The translations under genes and the position numbers were made by a program. Under the pieces are notes generated by a model, which worked only from the letters and a program-made list of their open reading frames with translations, was not told the origin of the DNA and searched no databases. From NCBI RefSeq assembly GCF_004027225.2, contig NC_044279.2, forward strand, positions 51,856,744-51,920,743: DNA of 64,000 nt. The letters run 5' to 3'. This DNA comes from Strigops habroptila. Taxonomy: Eukaryota; Chordata; Aves; Psittaciformes; Psittacidae. This document shows positions 13,531 through 25,697 of the stretch, in pieces; position 1 is the stretch's first letter; the number at the start of each line of letters is the position of its first letter.

Positions 13531-15829
13531 AGTTATAATGTATCCTCTTCAAACACTGGGTTTAGATTGATATACGCACTGCTGCAAAGGAACACTCATC
13601 AATACCTAGTGCAAAGTAACTTGCATTTTACTAATTGCTGGAAATACCTTTCTTGATGCATTCTCAGACTTTCTTAACTGCTTTCATTAGTCTTGTCCTA
13701 TTGATATCTTGTAATCATCCTGTAATCAAGTAGTATGCAGAGTCTTCATCTTCATTCTTTTCCTGTCCATGAACACATAGTAGAGAGGATAAATTCTTAC
13801 TGATCTCTAAATATGTGCTCTTATATCTAATTTATTTAATCTCATTTCTATAATTCTAGTCCTTCAGTTCACACAATTTTTCTATCGATTTCCACATCTT
13901 TCTACAGAAGCCTGTTTAATGAACTAATGTTGTGGCTCTTCATTATCATAGCCAAATAAGCAGTCCTTCTAGAAGTGACAGTTTCTGCTTTCAACTCCAG
14001 GTTTTTTTGGCAATAAGAAAAAAACCGAAGCTCAAAGCAACCAGATCCCTTTGTCCTCTTCACCTAAAGAAACAAAGTTTTATCCAAGACATTGTCTGTA
14101 AAAAAGCTGAAAAGGTACATTAAGTGCTTAAAGAAGAAAAAGGGCAGGACAAAGTTTGGCTTCATTTGAAGTGGGAACATTGGGTGGTCATCAGCTTTGA
14201 AAATAAGGTTATGGGGGCAGGAAGGTGAGGGAATGTACAAATCTACCTGTGATAGTTTTGGAATATAAGGAGACTTTGTTTCTGCTAGGTTGAATGAAAT
14301 GCCTATTGACTCAACAGGCAAGGACATTACAATTGATTGTCGATAGGGCTGAGAAACCATAGAAGGAATTATTGATTTTTGCAATATTAGTTTTTACCTA
14401 TGTAAACACTTGAGCCTGCAGCATTCCTGTCAGTCAGTCCTGTGCCAGTGTAGCTAGAGTTTCTTGAGGGGTAGAAGGTTGACCTTTGTAGAAGAAATAG
14501 CAACAAAGCTGCCTTAGTATTTTCCAAGGAACCATGCTTTCACAGGAAAATAATGGCTTTGAAAATACAGCACCTTATGGCATACTGCTTTCAGAAAACT
14601 TCTGCAAAAACAGGAGCAGAAGTTGGCCTTGATTCCACCCAGTCCCAAGGCTTGGGGTTCTCTGGCTCCTGCAGCCCATGGTTGTAGGGCAAACTTTATG
14701 GCCTACCTCAAGGGGAAGGGCAGATGGTTTCCTGGTCGCTTACTGGCAACTCTTCACAGCAGGACTCCTAGGAGGTTTTGGATCAGTTCTTCATGGTACT
14801 GAAAATTGTGCTGTGTTTGAGCATGTGAGGCACTTCAGAGCTGGGTAAAGCTCAGGATTCAGATTCAGATCTCAGGATTCAGACATTTCAGATGTCACTG
14901 AAATGTTTAATTTCAAAATGAAAAATTCTGCACAAAACAGCAACATTTCCCAGCTGGAGGATTTTGGGTTGTGACAAACCACTGAGAAGAAATCTACTCC
15001 CTAGAGACTTCACTTAGCATATCCTTTAAAAAGCTCTCCCTTATTTCTTCCATTATTGACACAACTTCCATTATTGGTACCGCTGCCACCCGCTCCTCCT
15101 TGCTGCAGGGTCAGCTAACATTGCCACTGGAGGGAGATGGTGAAGAGCTGTGTCCTCTCGGATGGATGCTGCACAGCTGAGTGAACATCCTCAAGCCAGC
15201 TCTCAGTGGTGAAAGGTCCCATGGAAAAATAAGGTAAAACCATTCCTTAGCACTAACAGGTATCACAAGTAGGTATAGAGTGACGTGTCAGAGTGGGGAC
15301 TCTTGTCAGCTATCTGGTGGAGTTCACAAGTTGCCAAAAGCGACACAGAATGCCAGGCAACAGTTCAAACAGGTTGGCCTAGTGCAGGTGGAGTGAACAC
15401 AAAGCAAAACTCATAAATATTTGCAAGACTTAAGGAAACATTCAGATAACAGAGGCCTTGCTGCTTTGCATCTATGGCAGTTTTGCACTGCCTAAACTCT
15501 TGAGTAACCTGGATATTTGTCTTTTTCTTCCTTGAATGGTTCCCTTGTGTTCTTGACAGCTTTAAAGTTGATATTATCAGCCATATGAAACAATACAAAT
15601 AAAAAAACCTTCAAAAGGCAGTTCTCAGGTTGCACATTTTATCTATGATCCACAATATCTTTGGCTGATGATACGTGTTAGTGGAACAGCAGAAAATACA
15701 AATTTCATTGCATCAAACTATTCTGCAGGCCCATAATGAAAACCTGTTTGGTTAGACGTTCTAGCAGCTTCTAATGACAGCTTGGTCAGCTGTCCTTGAC
15801 ACAAGGTTGCTTGAAGTTTTGTTGTAGCC
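13531..15829. other. Unique non-coding DNA
   Basis: No repeat or exon recognised. A small reiterated CAGATTCAGATCTCAGGATTC motif lies around 14853-14882. Confidence 0.55.
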
Positions 15830-16001
15830 CTGCCCTTATGCCCTACCCTTATGAGGGAGGGTCGAGCACACTTTCCGCTGGTGGGAGGGAGAGACCTATA
15901 TGAAAGCCAGGTTTAGAGCACAGCCAACAGACAAGATGCTCAGAAAGATGCCAAGAAGAAGCCATCTGAGTTCAGATCAGCTTTAACACTTTCAGGTATG
16001 G
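15830..16001 (+). promoter_or_regulatory. Candidate promoter and short first exon
   Basis: TATATGAAAG at 15897-15906 follows a GC-richer stretch. About 30 bases on lies a purine-rich leader with a 16-codon mini-ORF (15935-15985), then CAG followed by GTATGG at 15996-16001, a fair splice donor. Together they look like a TATA promoter with a short exon; no other support is available. Confidence 0.25.
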
Positions 16002-17003
16002 CGGTGATGTGCCACAGGGCACTTTCCCTCGCAGGGGATGGAGCAGCTGCTCCTGTCAGGGCAGAGGCCTCTGCCTAGGTGGAGGTTTGGATGGTGAACC
16101 CAGCCCTGCGAGTCCCAGGCTGCAGGGATTGCCTGCAGCTTCTCTGAGGCTGGAAGAGATGGCCTTCTGTACTGCAGGAGGTGTTGCTGTTGTTGAGGAG
16201 CTGAGTCACCAAGTGAGATAGGAGGAAATAAGCAGGTTGTGCAGCATCAGAAAGGGTGAGAGAGAGAAAGAGAGATAATAAGGAGCATGGGGGTACGGTG
16301 TGTCAACAACTGGTTGCAGGGCTGGTGTCAGTGACAGGGTTTTAGTTTGGACCACAAGACCCTGTTTGGGGATCAACATTTACTTGGGAAAGACAGGATC
16401 CAACTCACTAAGCAGGACAAAGGCACTGGCTGACTTGGAAAGAAAGTCTTAAATTAGGAATTATGTGGGAGGGATAGTTAACAGCAGCCCCATGAGAGAG
16501 TGCTCATCATCAGGGCTGATGAGCAAAGGGGCTGGGGTGATATGTGCAAAATGGAACACAAAATCCACAGATCAAGGTTTAAGTGAGGTCACCTCCAACA
16601 CTTGCATGTAAACAAGGAAGTTTCCACAGGCACTATTGAAGCAGAGGGTAAGGGAAAAAAACCCTTTTTGGGGAAATGGCATGCTGAGGTGCCCCTCTGA
16701 AGTGCCTGTGCACCAATGCACACAGATAGGGAATAGACATAGTAGGTTAGAGATGTGTGTGCATCAGGCGTCTGTGGTGCCTTTACAGGTCAGCAATCAG
16801 GATGAAGTGTGCAGATATATTTCCAGTGTACAAGTAAGTCATGGCTTTAGGATAGAGTAAAAGTATCTTTAAAAATCACGTTTAAAATGAGTAAGGCAGC
16901 TACTCTGCAGGCTTATGGGACTAAGACAAGTGATATTGATATACCTTTTGGTGCTACCAGCACACAGAAATGGCTGGTGAATATGCTTAGGCTAGAAGTG
17001 TTA

Positions 17004-17110
17004 TAGAATCACAGAATTGGTTAGGTTGGAAAAATATAAGATCATGGAGTCCAGCTGTTAACCTAGCTCTGCCAAGTCCACCACTAAGTCTATGCAACCA
17101 TTCTCATGTG
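17004..17110 (-). mobile_element. CR1 LINE, 3' tail, antisense
   Basis: Begins ATAGAATCACAGAATTGG and continues through GGTTGGAAAAATATAAGATC to the landmark CTGCCAAGTCCACCACTAAG of one CR1 subfamily; the match ends shortly after. Confidence 0.8.
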
Positions 17111-17159
17111 CTTCCATGGTTTCTAGCACATCAATAACCCTTGCATCTTTGCTGCTGCA

Positions 17160-17920
17160 TGGATCTCCACCCCCTCCCTCCACTGAGATGGTAGATCAAA
17201 GGGCCTCGCTAGCGCATCATTCCTCAAACATTGGCATGCCGCCCCTAGACTTATTTCTAGTGAGCTGGTTTTATCTCTTTCCTCCTTCAAGTCTAATTCA
17301 AAGCTCTTTCAATGAGCCCTGCTAACTCCAGTGCAAAGATCCTTTTCCCCCTGTAAGACAGCTGTACTCTCTCTGTTGCCAGCAGGCCTGCTGTTGTGTA
17401 AACTGACCCATGGTCAAAACCCCCCCCAAATTCTGCCAGTGACACCAGTCTCAGAGCCAGGTATTGATCTGCTGAGTCTTCCTGTTTCTTCCCTCATCAT
17501 TCCCTTCAACTGGAAGGGTAGAGAATACTGCTTGTACTCCTGACCCCAAGGACCTGAAGTCTCTATTGATTGTCCTCAGACTTCTTGTAGCAACTTCATC
17601 ACTGCCTACCTGAAAAATCAATAATGGGTAATAATCTGAGGGCTGTACCAGGGTAGGAAGAGTTTTCTTCACATCTTTAACAACCTGGTCCCCAGCTAGG
17701 AGGCAGAGTTCCTTAAGAAATGCATATTAGGCCTTTTGTTCCCTTCAGGAGAGAGTATCCCATGACAATAACCCATCTTTTCATCTTTATCGAAGCGTTT
17801 TCTATGCAGGGTGAACATAGCCTCAGCAACACCCCTTATCTAGGTGAACCATCTCCTAGTCATCATTTGGTTCCATTTGCAGAGCTTCATACCTATTGTG
17901 CAAGGGCACCTGGGGAGGTG
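17160..17920 (-). mobile_element. Decayed interspersed repeat, probably CR1 5' region, antisense
   Basis: Landmarks I associate with an avian CR1-type 5' segment appear in order: CTTTCAATGAGCCCTGCTAA, CTGTTGCCAGCAGGCCTG, TCTGCTGAGTCTTCCTGTTT, AGGGCTGTACCAGGGTAGGA and AGAGTATCCCATGACAATAA. All frames are broken. Class assignment is from memory of similar bird loci. Confidence 0.5.
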
Positions 17921-18715
17921 GGGTAGTCACAGAGGAGACACACCTGGTGCACTGGCCAGGAACTTGTCACCATTTCCCCTACCTCCCAATTCACCTTGGT
18001 GACTGACCATCCACCTCAGGGTTATTTAACATACTATCAGGCAGACCTGACTGGGGGACTTTGTTGCTGTCTTCACACTCTGCTGAAATTACAGATGCAT
18101 TTTCCTCTCGTCTTGCTAGAGGAACATCTATCTTTCTAGTTGTGAAGGCTCAACAAGGAAACTGCTAGTTTCGTGCAGTCTAGCTTTACAGTGTAAATAC
18201 TTACACTCCCTGCTTATAAATGTGCAAAGTCTTTTATCCTGAGAGTATTGCCAGCGTTATATGGAGTTTAAACAAAAATGTATCAGTTCTGATAATATTC
18301 TCACTGGAGACTATAAAATTACAGTATAAGTAATGCAGCATGTTTATCTTAAGGGCCAAGAACAGCTGATGGGATTTTATTTAGTCTGAATGGGATGTTA
18401 AGAGGTAGTCAGCAAAGGAAACTACATGTGGATATTCACTTTCTCTTTTATGGATTGTGATCAGGAAATTTTGTTTATTTTGGGGTTTAATTTTTATTTA
18501 CAAACCCTAGCGTGCTATCTTCAGGCAGAAGCCTGTGCGTTTTAGACATTTGCAGCAGGAGAGGGTCTTAATGTAGATTTGAAACTAGTGAAGATATTAT
18601 TAATTTTAGATTTCTGTCCAGGTATGCAGCTGAGTGTAGCTCTAGTCTAAGAGAAGTAAAAAGTTTTAAGCCTGCAATTTCGGGTTTGTGATGATGACTC
18701 CTGTATCTTCTCTGA

Positions 18716-18895
18716 TGTGAAGAAAAACATTTTCACCATGAGTGTGGTTCAATGCTGGCAAAGTTCCGAGAGGCAGCAAAATCTCCATCGCTGGAGAGTT
18801 TCAAAACTAGGTAAGTTTTGAGCAGGCTGATCCAAATTTGAAGCTACGGCCCAAGGAACTGGCCTAGGTGACCTTCAGAAGTCCTTCCTCATCTT
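18716..18895 (+). mobile_element. CR1 LINE, 3' end fragment, diverged
   Basis: Sense-orientation CR1 3' UTR with recognisable but mutated landmarks: GAAAAACATTTTCACCATGA, CCATCGCTGGAGAGTTTCAA and CTAGGTGACCTTCAGAAGTCC. Its distal end is the start of the 141-base tandem duplication. Confidence 0.65.
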
Positions 18896-19151
18896 AATTC
18901 CCACAGAAGTACTAAGTGATTTTATTATATAACCACTGCTTCTTGCTTAGGCCTCTCCCTCGACTGTGCTGTGATCTGCCCCATAGAGTGTGCTCTCACA
19001 GGACGGAAAGGACCTTCAGAAGTCCTACTTCATCTTAATTCCCACAGAAGTACTAAACGATTTTATTGTATAACCTCTCCTTCTTGCTTAGGCCTCTCCC
19101 TTGATAATGTTGTGATCTGCCCTGTAAGGTGTGCCCTTACAGGAAGGAAAG
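18870..19151 (+). repeat. 141-bp tandem duplication, two copies
   Basis: Copy 1 (18870-19010) and copy 2 (19011-19151) share the same order throughout: GACCTTCAGAAGTCC, CATCTTAATTCCCACAGAAG, TTGCTTAGGCCTCTCCCT, GTGATCTGCC and GGAAAG. Identity looks around 85% by eye, so the duplication is not recent. The junction is seamless. Confidence 0.9.
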
Positions 19152-19470
19152 GTACAACCCTGATTACTTGCTTCATTTGAAAAAGCTTAATTTGAATCAA
19201 ACCACTGTGGTGCACTGAGTGATGGTGTGGTAACTGTGATTACCAAAGAGTTAGGTACCAATGGCATCTACCTCTGTGTCTTCAGCAGACGGTAGTCACC
19301 CAGAGCTGATAACAGTCTAAACAGAGCCTAAAGGTACTTCTAGACCACAATTTAAACAGCTTTTGAGTGTTTTCAGTGTACAGTTGTGAGGCAGCCTGAT
19401 GGTTGAACAAGTGAGAGCAGGAGAGGCACAGGCTTTAAATCGGAGTATGGTCTAATGCAGTTCTTCACTG

Positions 19471-19911
19471 GTGCTGGAAGAGGAGAGGAAACTGGGCTCT
19501 GTGAACCCATTTTTTGTCTTAGACTCTCCAGGTGGAGCGCCATCTCCGAATGAAAAAGCACCTCTGCCATATGCAACACCCTTCTTTACGAGAGGCAGCA
19601 CAACGGAGTTAAAACTGAAGAGTCCTAAAGAACTGAAACGGGAAAAAATCAAAGCTGAACTTCACCCGAGAGCCGGGGTTCCCGTACCGGCTGTGCCACC
19701 CCGAGGCCAGGACAGGCACTGCGCTCTGCCAGGGCTCTCCAGCACCTTCCCAGGAAAACCGATCTGCCCAGGGGCTCACCAGCCGTCCTTTTCATTCTCT
19801 TTTCTCCCTAGCTGTCCGTGCTCCTGTTTAATCACTTCAAACCCCTCCTGGGACTGCTCTGACTTGGCTGCTGCTTATCTTCAGGTTTCTGAGGGATCAG
19901 CCGAGTATTAG
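19471..19911 (+). other. CpG-enriched 146-codon open frame with candidate acceptor, possible exon of unknown gene
   Basis: The open frame runs to TAG at 19909-19911. Residues ~17-75 have a protein-like, Lys/Glu/Pro-rich composition (e.g. LKLKSPKELKREKIKAEL) that I cannot assign to a family. A pyrimidine-rich run ending TTTTTTGTCTTAG (AG at 19521-19522) could be a splice acceptor into this frame, and an AATAAA lies at 20337-20342, so a last exon is conceivable. CpG dinucleotides are clearly denser here than in the surroundings. It may instead be a small CpG-rich regulatory element with a chance frame. No donor of good quality was seen within it. Confidence 0.35.
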
Positions 19912-20107
19912 AAGTGCTCCGTGTTGAAGCGCTTTTTCATCCCTGTGGTTCAGGCACCTGCCTGAACGTGCAGACAAATCTCCTTAGTTCCAGCACTGTG
20001 GCTTACTGCAGATACGGAAGAGATACACTTGCTCCAGAAATTCTAGCTGAATTTCAGAATTTACTGATGGTAGGGTTGTATTCGTTGTTTTCTTTTTCCA
20101 TGCAGAA

Positions 20108-20385
20108 GTGCCAATTTTTTTTTTTTTCTTTTTGGCTGGGTTTTTTTCTTTGTTTATGGTCTGTCCGTCCTGTCCCCCCTCCCCAATTCCCTCCCCCCCC
20201 CCCCGAAAGTTTTGTGTTTGCTCATTTTGTTGGGTTTTTTTTGGGGTTTTTGTTTGGTTGGTTGGTTGGTTGGTTGTTTTTTTTGTTGGTTTTTTTTTTT
20301 GTTTAACTTTTTCAAATCCCACTTGGACAATTTTAAAATAAAATGTGGATTTCTTTTCTTTTCTTTTCTTTTTTTAACCCCTCTC
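20108..20385 (+). repeat. Low-complexity tract: poly-T, C12, (TTGG)5 and (TTTTC)n
   Basis: Contains poly-T around 20116-20130, a C12 run at 20193-20204, TTGG repeated about five times at 20254-20274, more T runs, and TTTTC units around 20353-20372. The + strand is nearly devoid of A over 20110-20300. All long open frames reported across it on both strands are low-complexity artefacts. Confidence 0.9.
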
Positions 20386-22549
20386 CTCTTAAAGAATCCT
20401 TTAGATGAAAAAATAAGCCTAGTACCACACAAAAATTAAATTACCCAAGTGATATCCCTGTGCTTCAGGAATCATTCCTGCACCTTTTAAATCAATGCCT
20501 GTCTGTCTCTATGGGGATTTCATCTTGTCTTTCTGCTCTGGGACAAGGTCTTCCCAAAGCCTTAGGTCCTTTCAGGTTGAGAAATGCAACTCCCACTCAC
20601 TCCTTGTAAGTACTTTTTGAAAATGATGCAGGAAATCTATGTAATTCATCAGAAAGAAGTTCTGGTTTCCAAATAGGTGAGTTCTATCTCCTCCTCTCCC
20701 CCTCCTAGTTCTATGTTCTCCCACTGAGTAAAGCCAGGAACATGCAAGTGAAATAGGCAGGCAGGGATTTAGCCCCATATGTGTCTCCCTCACTTTCAAA
20801 AACATGATCAGAGCAAGCACTTCTACAAACTCACAGCAGGCTTAAAATGTGGCCATCCAGCAGGAAAACACTTTGCTGAATTTCTTAAATACAGATCAAA
20901 ATGCAGGCTCTGTGATGTTTCTTTTCATGGTCACTAGCCACTCGTCTAAGGGACACATACAAACACCCCACTACACACATCAGGAGCAATATGAGCACTG
21001 GGATCGACCAAATCTTATTTCTTATGCATACATTCAAGGATGAATTGTGTAAGGATTCTTCTATGTTAATAAACGTTGAGATTTTTCCCTCAGAAGGGAA
21101 ATTTTTAGGTTTTCTCTCCTCTGTGGAAAATGTGGAAACTTGCCATATCAGAGATTTATGGTGGTGGCAGTGATGGCTGCTAGAGAGACAAGGGCAGCCA
21201 TGTGGTCAGAGAGAAATCAGGTGGCACTTGAATAAAATACAGTTCCTGGACATTTTTAGCACAGGTCCTGCTCAGAGGCCATGGTTTATGACCTGTTTGT
21301 AGACATGCTGACATGAGAGCCACCAGGAAGTGAGCTAATGAGTTTCTAAGGCTGATTTTGTTCAGATGCTGTTCAGCATCTTTCAGAAGCCTCTTGCATC
21401 CTGTGTAGGAGTATCAGTGCTCCTGGGGAGTCATTCTCATCTCACAGATATGAAAAATTGTTGGATCTTGGCTATAAGTGTTTGGTGTCTCTTGATTCTT
21501 GATAACTTCATGTATCCTCCTACTAAGTTTGGGAGACTGGTCTAAAAGTGTCAATGTAGACAGGCTCAATTACTGTAAAATACAGTTCATATTGACATAA
21601 GGTATGCCAGATTGAAAGGTGAACCTATCTTCTCCTAAAGCTATTCTATTTAAAATAAACTTTAAATATCTGTGATTTATTGGATCATCTTCACTTCAGT
21701 CTTGATGCACAACTTCCAGGATTACCACAGTTCATTTACCAGATAAATCAGAAGTCCTCTCAGTGGAGTATGTTACTTTGTGTACAAGGCCATGAACATA
21801 CCTGTGCATTAAATGATAGTTTTTGAACAACTTTGGAAGCCGACATAAAAAAACCCACGTTGCATTAGCAGACTATTATCAAAATAGCAAAAAGCTGAGG
21901 AATAGATACTCAGATAACAGATAATATATCTGAAATGGATTTTCCCCCCACCCCAAGTAATAAATCCATCTCCATAATGATAGTGCTCAGATTGAAGCTA
22001 TGAGTCTGCAAACATGCACTTGTATAGTTCCCTTCCAGGTGGGAAGAGCTCCAGGCTTTTGTGGAGTAAAACTTCGTAACAGAGTTCTTCTTATAAATCT
22101 TTGCTCTTAAGGTTTTCTGCCTTGATTAGGAAAGATCATTCAAGGTTGGCAGCTGGCACAAAAAGGTTGGTGTGATCTCATGATCAAATTTTTATTTTTG
22201 ATACAACTGGTAGGAGCAAAACTTGACTGGTTGTGCACTTCTCATCAGCAGACAACTTTCGACATTGGAGTATAACAGACATCAGCTGTATAAGATTTAA
22301 ATCTGAATGACTGGTTTGTACAGGAACAATTTCTGTCAGTGTTTGTACAGCAGTGGAGAATAATATAGACTGTATGTTGCTGAGGACAATTGGGCAATAT
22401 TTTAATATGGACTTGATGCACCTACTCACTTTCTTTTCACAGACATCATAGAAGAGTACATCTAGTCTAACATGTTTAATGATGGTGGGTATGACACTTC
22501 ATCTAGTTCTTGCTGTATTAAGCCTAGGAACTTACTGAACCATGAATGT
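20386..22549. other. Unique non-coding DNA
   Basis: Nothing recognised on either strand. Confidence 0.55.
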
Positions 22550-23290
22550 AATTTAGACTTTCATGAGTTGATGGATTGCTTAAACCACAACCTCATTAAG
22601 TTCAACAAAGACAAATGTGAAGCTCTAGGATGGAATGTCCCCATGTGCCTGACAGGCTGTGCACTGACTGGCGAGCAGCTCTGCAGGGAAAAGTCTGTTA
22701 TTCCTGCTGGACACCAAGCTGAATGTGAGTTAGCAGTTGCAGTGAGGAAAGCCAGCTGAACATTGAAATGTGTTACCAAAAGCCTAGCCAGCATCTCAGA
22801 GGAAATGATCATGCCCTTCTACTTAGTCACTCCTGGAGTGCTGTGCCTGGTTTTGGGCCTCCCCATGCAAGAGAGGTATGAACTAACTGTAGTGAGTCCA
22901 ATGAAGAACAATGAAAAGGGCTGGGGCTCAAATACATGATGCAGCATGAGATGCTGAGGGTGCTGGGCTTGTTCATCCTGAATTAGAGAAGGTTTGTGGG
23001 AGATCTAGTTGCAGTTCTCTACCAAATGGAAAGGAAGGGGGCTGACAGAGAAAACAGATCCAGGTTCTGCAGAGATGCACAGTGAAAGGAAAAGAAGCAA
23101 CGGGCACAAGCTGCAGTAAAGGAAATTCTTACCAGACAGAAGGACCCTCCTTCTACCTGTCTGTCTACCCCAGGAGTCGTGCAGCACTGGAACAGGGGAT
23201 CCCACAGCCCAGAGATGCTGTGGGGTCCCCTGCTGTGGCTTTGAAATAGATCCTGCTGTTAGAAGGATATTGGAAGAGGATAATGTCATT
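22550..23290 (+). mobile_element. CR1 LINE, decayed reverse-transcriptase C-terminus and 3' UTR
   Basis: A short frame from about 22556 reads LMDCLNHNLIKFNKDKCEAL and beyond, similar to the conserved end of the avian CR1 reverse transcriptase; downstream the usual sense CR1 order follows (CTGGAGTGCTGTGCCTGGTT, GGGGATCCCACAGCCC). Frameshifts and stops break it, so it is a dead copy. Confidence 0.75.
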
Positions 23291-24136
23291 ACAGAAACAG
23301 CTCAGCGTACTAACAGATGTGGAATCATAGTGTCCCAGCAGAGCTTTGGTAGAGGCTGTGACTCCCACGGCACGAAGAAACAGTTTTTAGGACACTGCCA
23401 CACAGCACAATATATTCTCCTTTGAGGTGGCCATAACAGCTTACCAGTACAAAATGGCTGTGCATTTCCTAACGTCTCTAATATTACTTGATTTGATCAA
23501 CCACGTGAAGTCTTATGTGCAAGGCAGGCTGCCTTTTACAGGATGGACTGATGGAGCAGACAGAACAGAAAATAGAAGATTAAATACCAAATTATAGATA
23601 GAAAAGAAGAACCAGCAATGCTCTTGTAATTAATGGGGCATTATTCACATGACTGCATGGAAGGGGAGGAGGTTTATGTATGTCCTACATGAGAGGATGG
23701 GACTTTATTCATCCGTTAGCAGTGACCAGTACAATGCATCACGTGAGTCCTGGTCTAACGGTACAAGCCTATTCCCCTCTTTCCTATTCAGTCTGTTCCT
23801 GGCAGTGATCTCCAGGCCTGTGACAATGTCAGACAGGCTATCTCTAGTTAGATATAATCATCACACTAAAAGAACATTGAGAAAGAACAAATTCATCCAT
23901 GTGAAGAAGAAGTTATACATGCAGATTTTTCTTTTGCAGTGAAACTACTAAATCATGTCTCCCCAGCCTGAACACTCAGTTGTTTGCACATGAAATTGGA
24001 GAGAAGAGGATATTTACTCTACCTGATCCCTTTGGTTCCCTGCTTAAAAAATGAAGAGCTTTGATCTGAAATTAATGAAAAAGAAGCATAATCTGTTTTA
24101 CATAGATGTACCCAGGAGACTTTTCAAATAGCACCT

Positions 24137-24170
24137 TTTTTTTTTTTTTTTTAATTTTTTAATTGAAGGC
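24137..24170 (+). repeat. Poly-T tract
   Basis: About eighteen consecutive T followed by AATTTTTTAATT. It may be the poly-A of an old antisense insertion, but no element body is recognisable beside it. Confidence 0.8.
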
Positions 24171-25011
24171 AAGGAAACTTAGCAAAAAAGGGACATTTTT
24201 ACAAGCTGACATGCACAGCAATTTTTCTGACTCTTTAACAGGGACTGCATGAGGATATATCAGTCCTTTGACTCCAGAATCTACTCTTGTCCATGCAGAT
24301 TTGATTCCCCATCTTACTAGCCAACACTAGCTAACATCAGTCATGGCTTTGCCTGTCTGAATCTTGAAGACCTTTGAAGGTGGAGTTTCTGTGACACAGG
24401 AGCCCTTGAAAATTATACCCTGTCATCTGTCTTAACTCATCATCCCACAATAGGTGGCATAAAGTAGCTTTGCAGGAATCCACGACTGAAGAAAAGAATG
24501 TGCCTAGAGCTGCAGAAATAAAGATTAATTGATTTGTGGCTTTTAGAATGAATTAGCTATTATAGTTTAATAGTTTAAGCCAGATCTATATTTGGCACCT
24601 ATACTTCTAGACAAGATTAAAAGGCTTTTATTCCACTGATCCTTAGGATAATCAGGCCTCAATTTGGAGATCAGGACATGCAGATGGGTTAGGGGAGTTA
24701 ATTGTTTCAGACGCTGAGTGGCGCAGATCTTTTTCCTGCCTTTGGAAAGCCCTAAAAACGAAGTGGTTTGCATGAAAATGTGAAATTCCACTACGGATGC
24801 ATTGTTTTAAGGAAAAGCCTCATGGTCTTGGTCTCTCATTGTGCCCTTTGTGTTTCCAGGTAGTGGTTTTGGGAAGCCTTGGAAGCCAGGGAGCCATATA
24901 CTGTTCTTTATTAGTTTACATATATTTGTACAAAACACAAAACAATTCACTACTGCACAGGCCTCTAAGCAGTTTCCATTTTATGTCATGATTCAGGGCC
25001 ATAGCTTAGCT

Positions 25012-25695
25012 ATCACAGAATCATTTGAGTTGGGAAGGATTTCTAGATGTCAGTAGAACAACCTGTAGCTCAATGCAGGACTATGAAGTCAGACCAGGTT
25101 GGACAGAACCCTAAGCTGGGTCTTGAAAACCTTTAAGGACATAGACTGCACAACTTCTCTGGGCAATCTGTTCCTGTGTTTTGTTATATTGCCATGCATT
25201 TCCCCCCACCCTTACATCTAGTAAGAACCTCTCTTGCTTCAATTTATGACCATTATCTATTATTCTTCTGTAGATGGGAACCTAAAACCCTGTCTCCTTA
25301 TTCTCAGAAACAGCCTGTCAGGAATTGGAAGGTGGTTTTAAGGTATCTCCAAAGCTTTGTCTTCTTAGGTATAATCTCCTTCAGTATATTCAAGCTCCAT
25401 TCCTTCAGCCTCTCCTCACAGGAAAAATTCTCTAGCCCCTGGACTGTCTTTGTGCCTCATCACTGAACTCATTCCAGTTTGTCAATATCTTTCTTGTACT
25501 GAGGGATCCAAACACGGAAACAGATGAGATCTCATGAGTACCTGTTAAAGAAAATAATGATTTTCCTCTATCTACTGACTATGCTTCTATTAATACAGCA
25601 TAGGCAGTATGCTGTTAGCTTTCCCCACAGTTATGGAGCACTGCTAATTCCTGTTTAGTCCATTGTTTACTAGGACCTCCAGTGAAGGTCCTAGT
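25012..25695 (-). mobile_element. CR1 LINE, long 3' portion, antisense, older copy
   Basis: Begins TCACAGAATCATTTGAGTTG and carries the antisense 3' UTR order: ACAACTTCTCTGGGCAATCT, TTCAGCCTCTCCTCACAGGA, CATCACTGAACTCATTCCAG, TACTGAGGGATCCAAACACG, and a last weak match to the CACTGCTGGCTCAT-type region near 25640. It ends where the LTR begins. Confidence 0.85.
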
Positions 25696-25697
25696 GA

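Noticed and set aside
19914..20439. Hydrophobic Phe-rich plus frames and Lys-rich minus frames of 75-130 codons
   Set aside because: They translate poly-T, C12 and TTGG runs, so they are low-complexity artefacts.
22472..22812. Plus and minus open frames of 83-95 codons taken as genes
   Set aside because: The plus frame includes a decayed CR1 reverse-transcriptase end, and the minus frame is its shadow.
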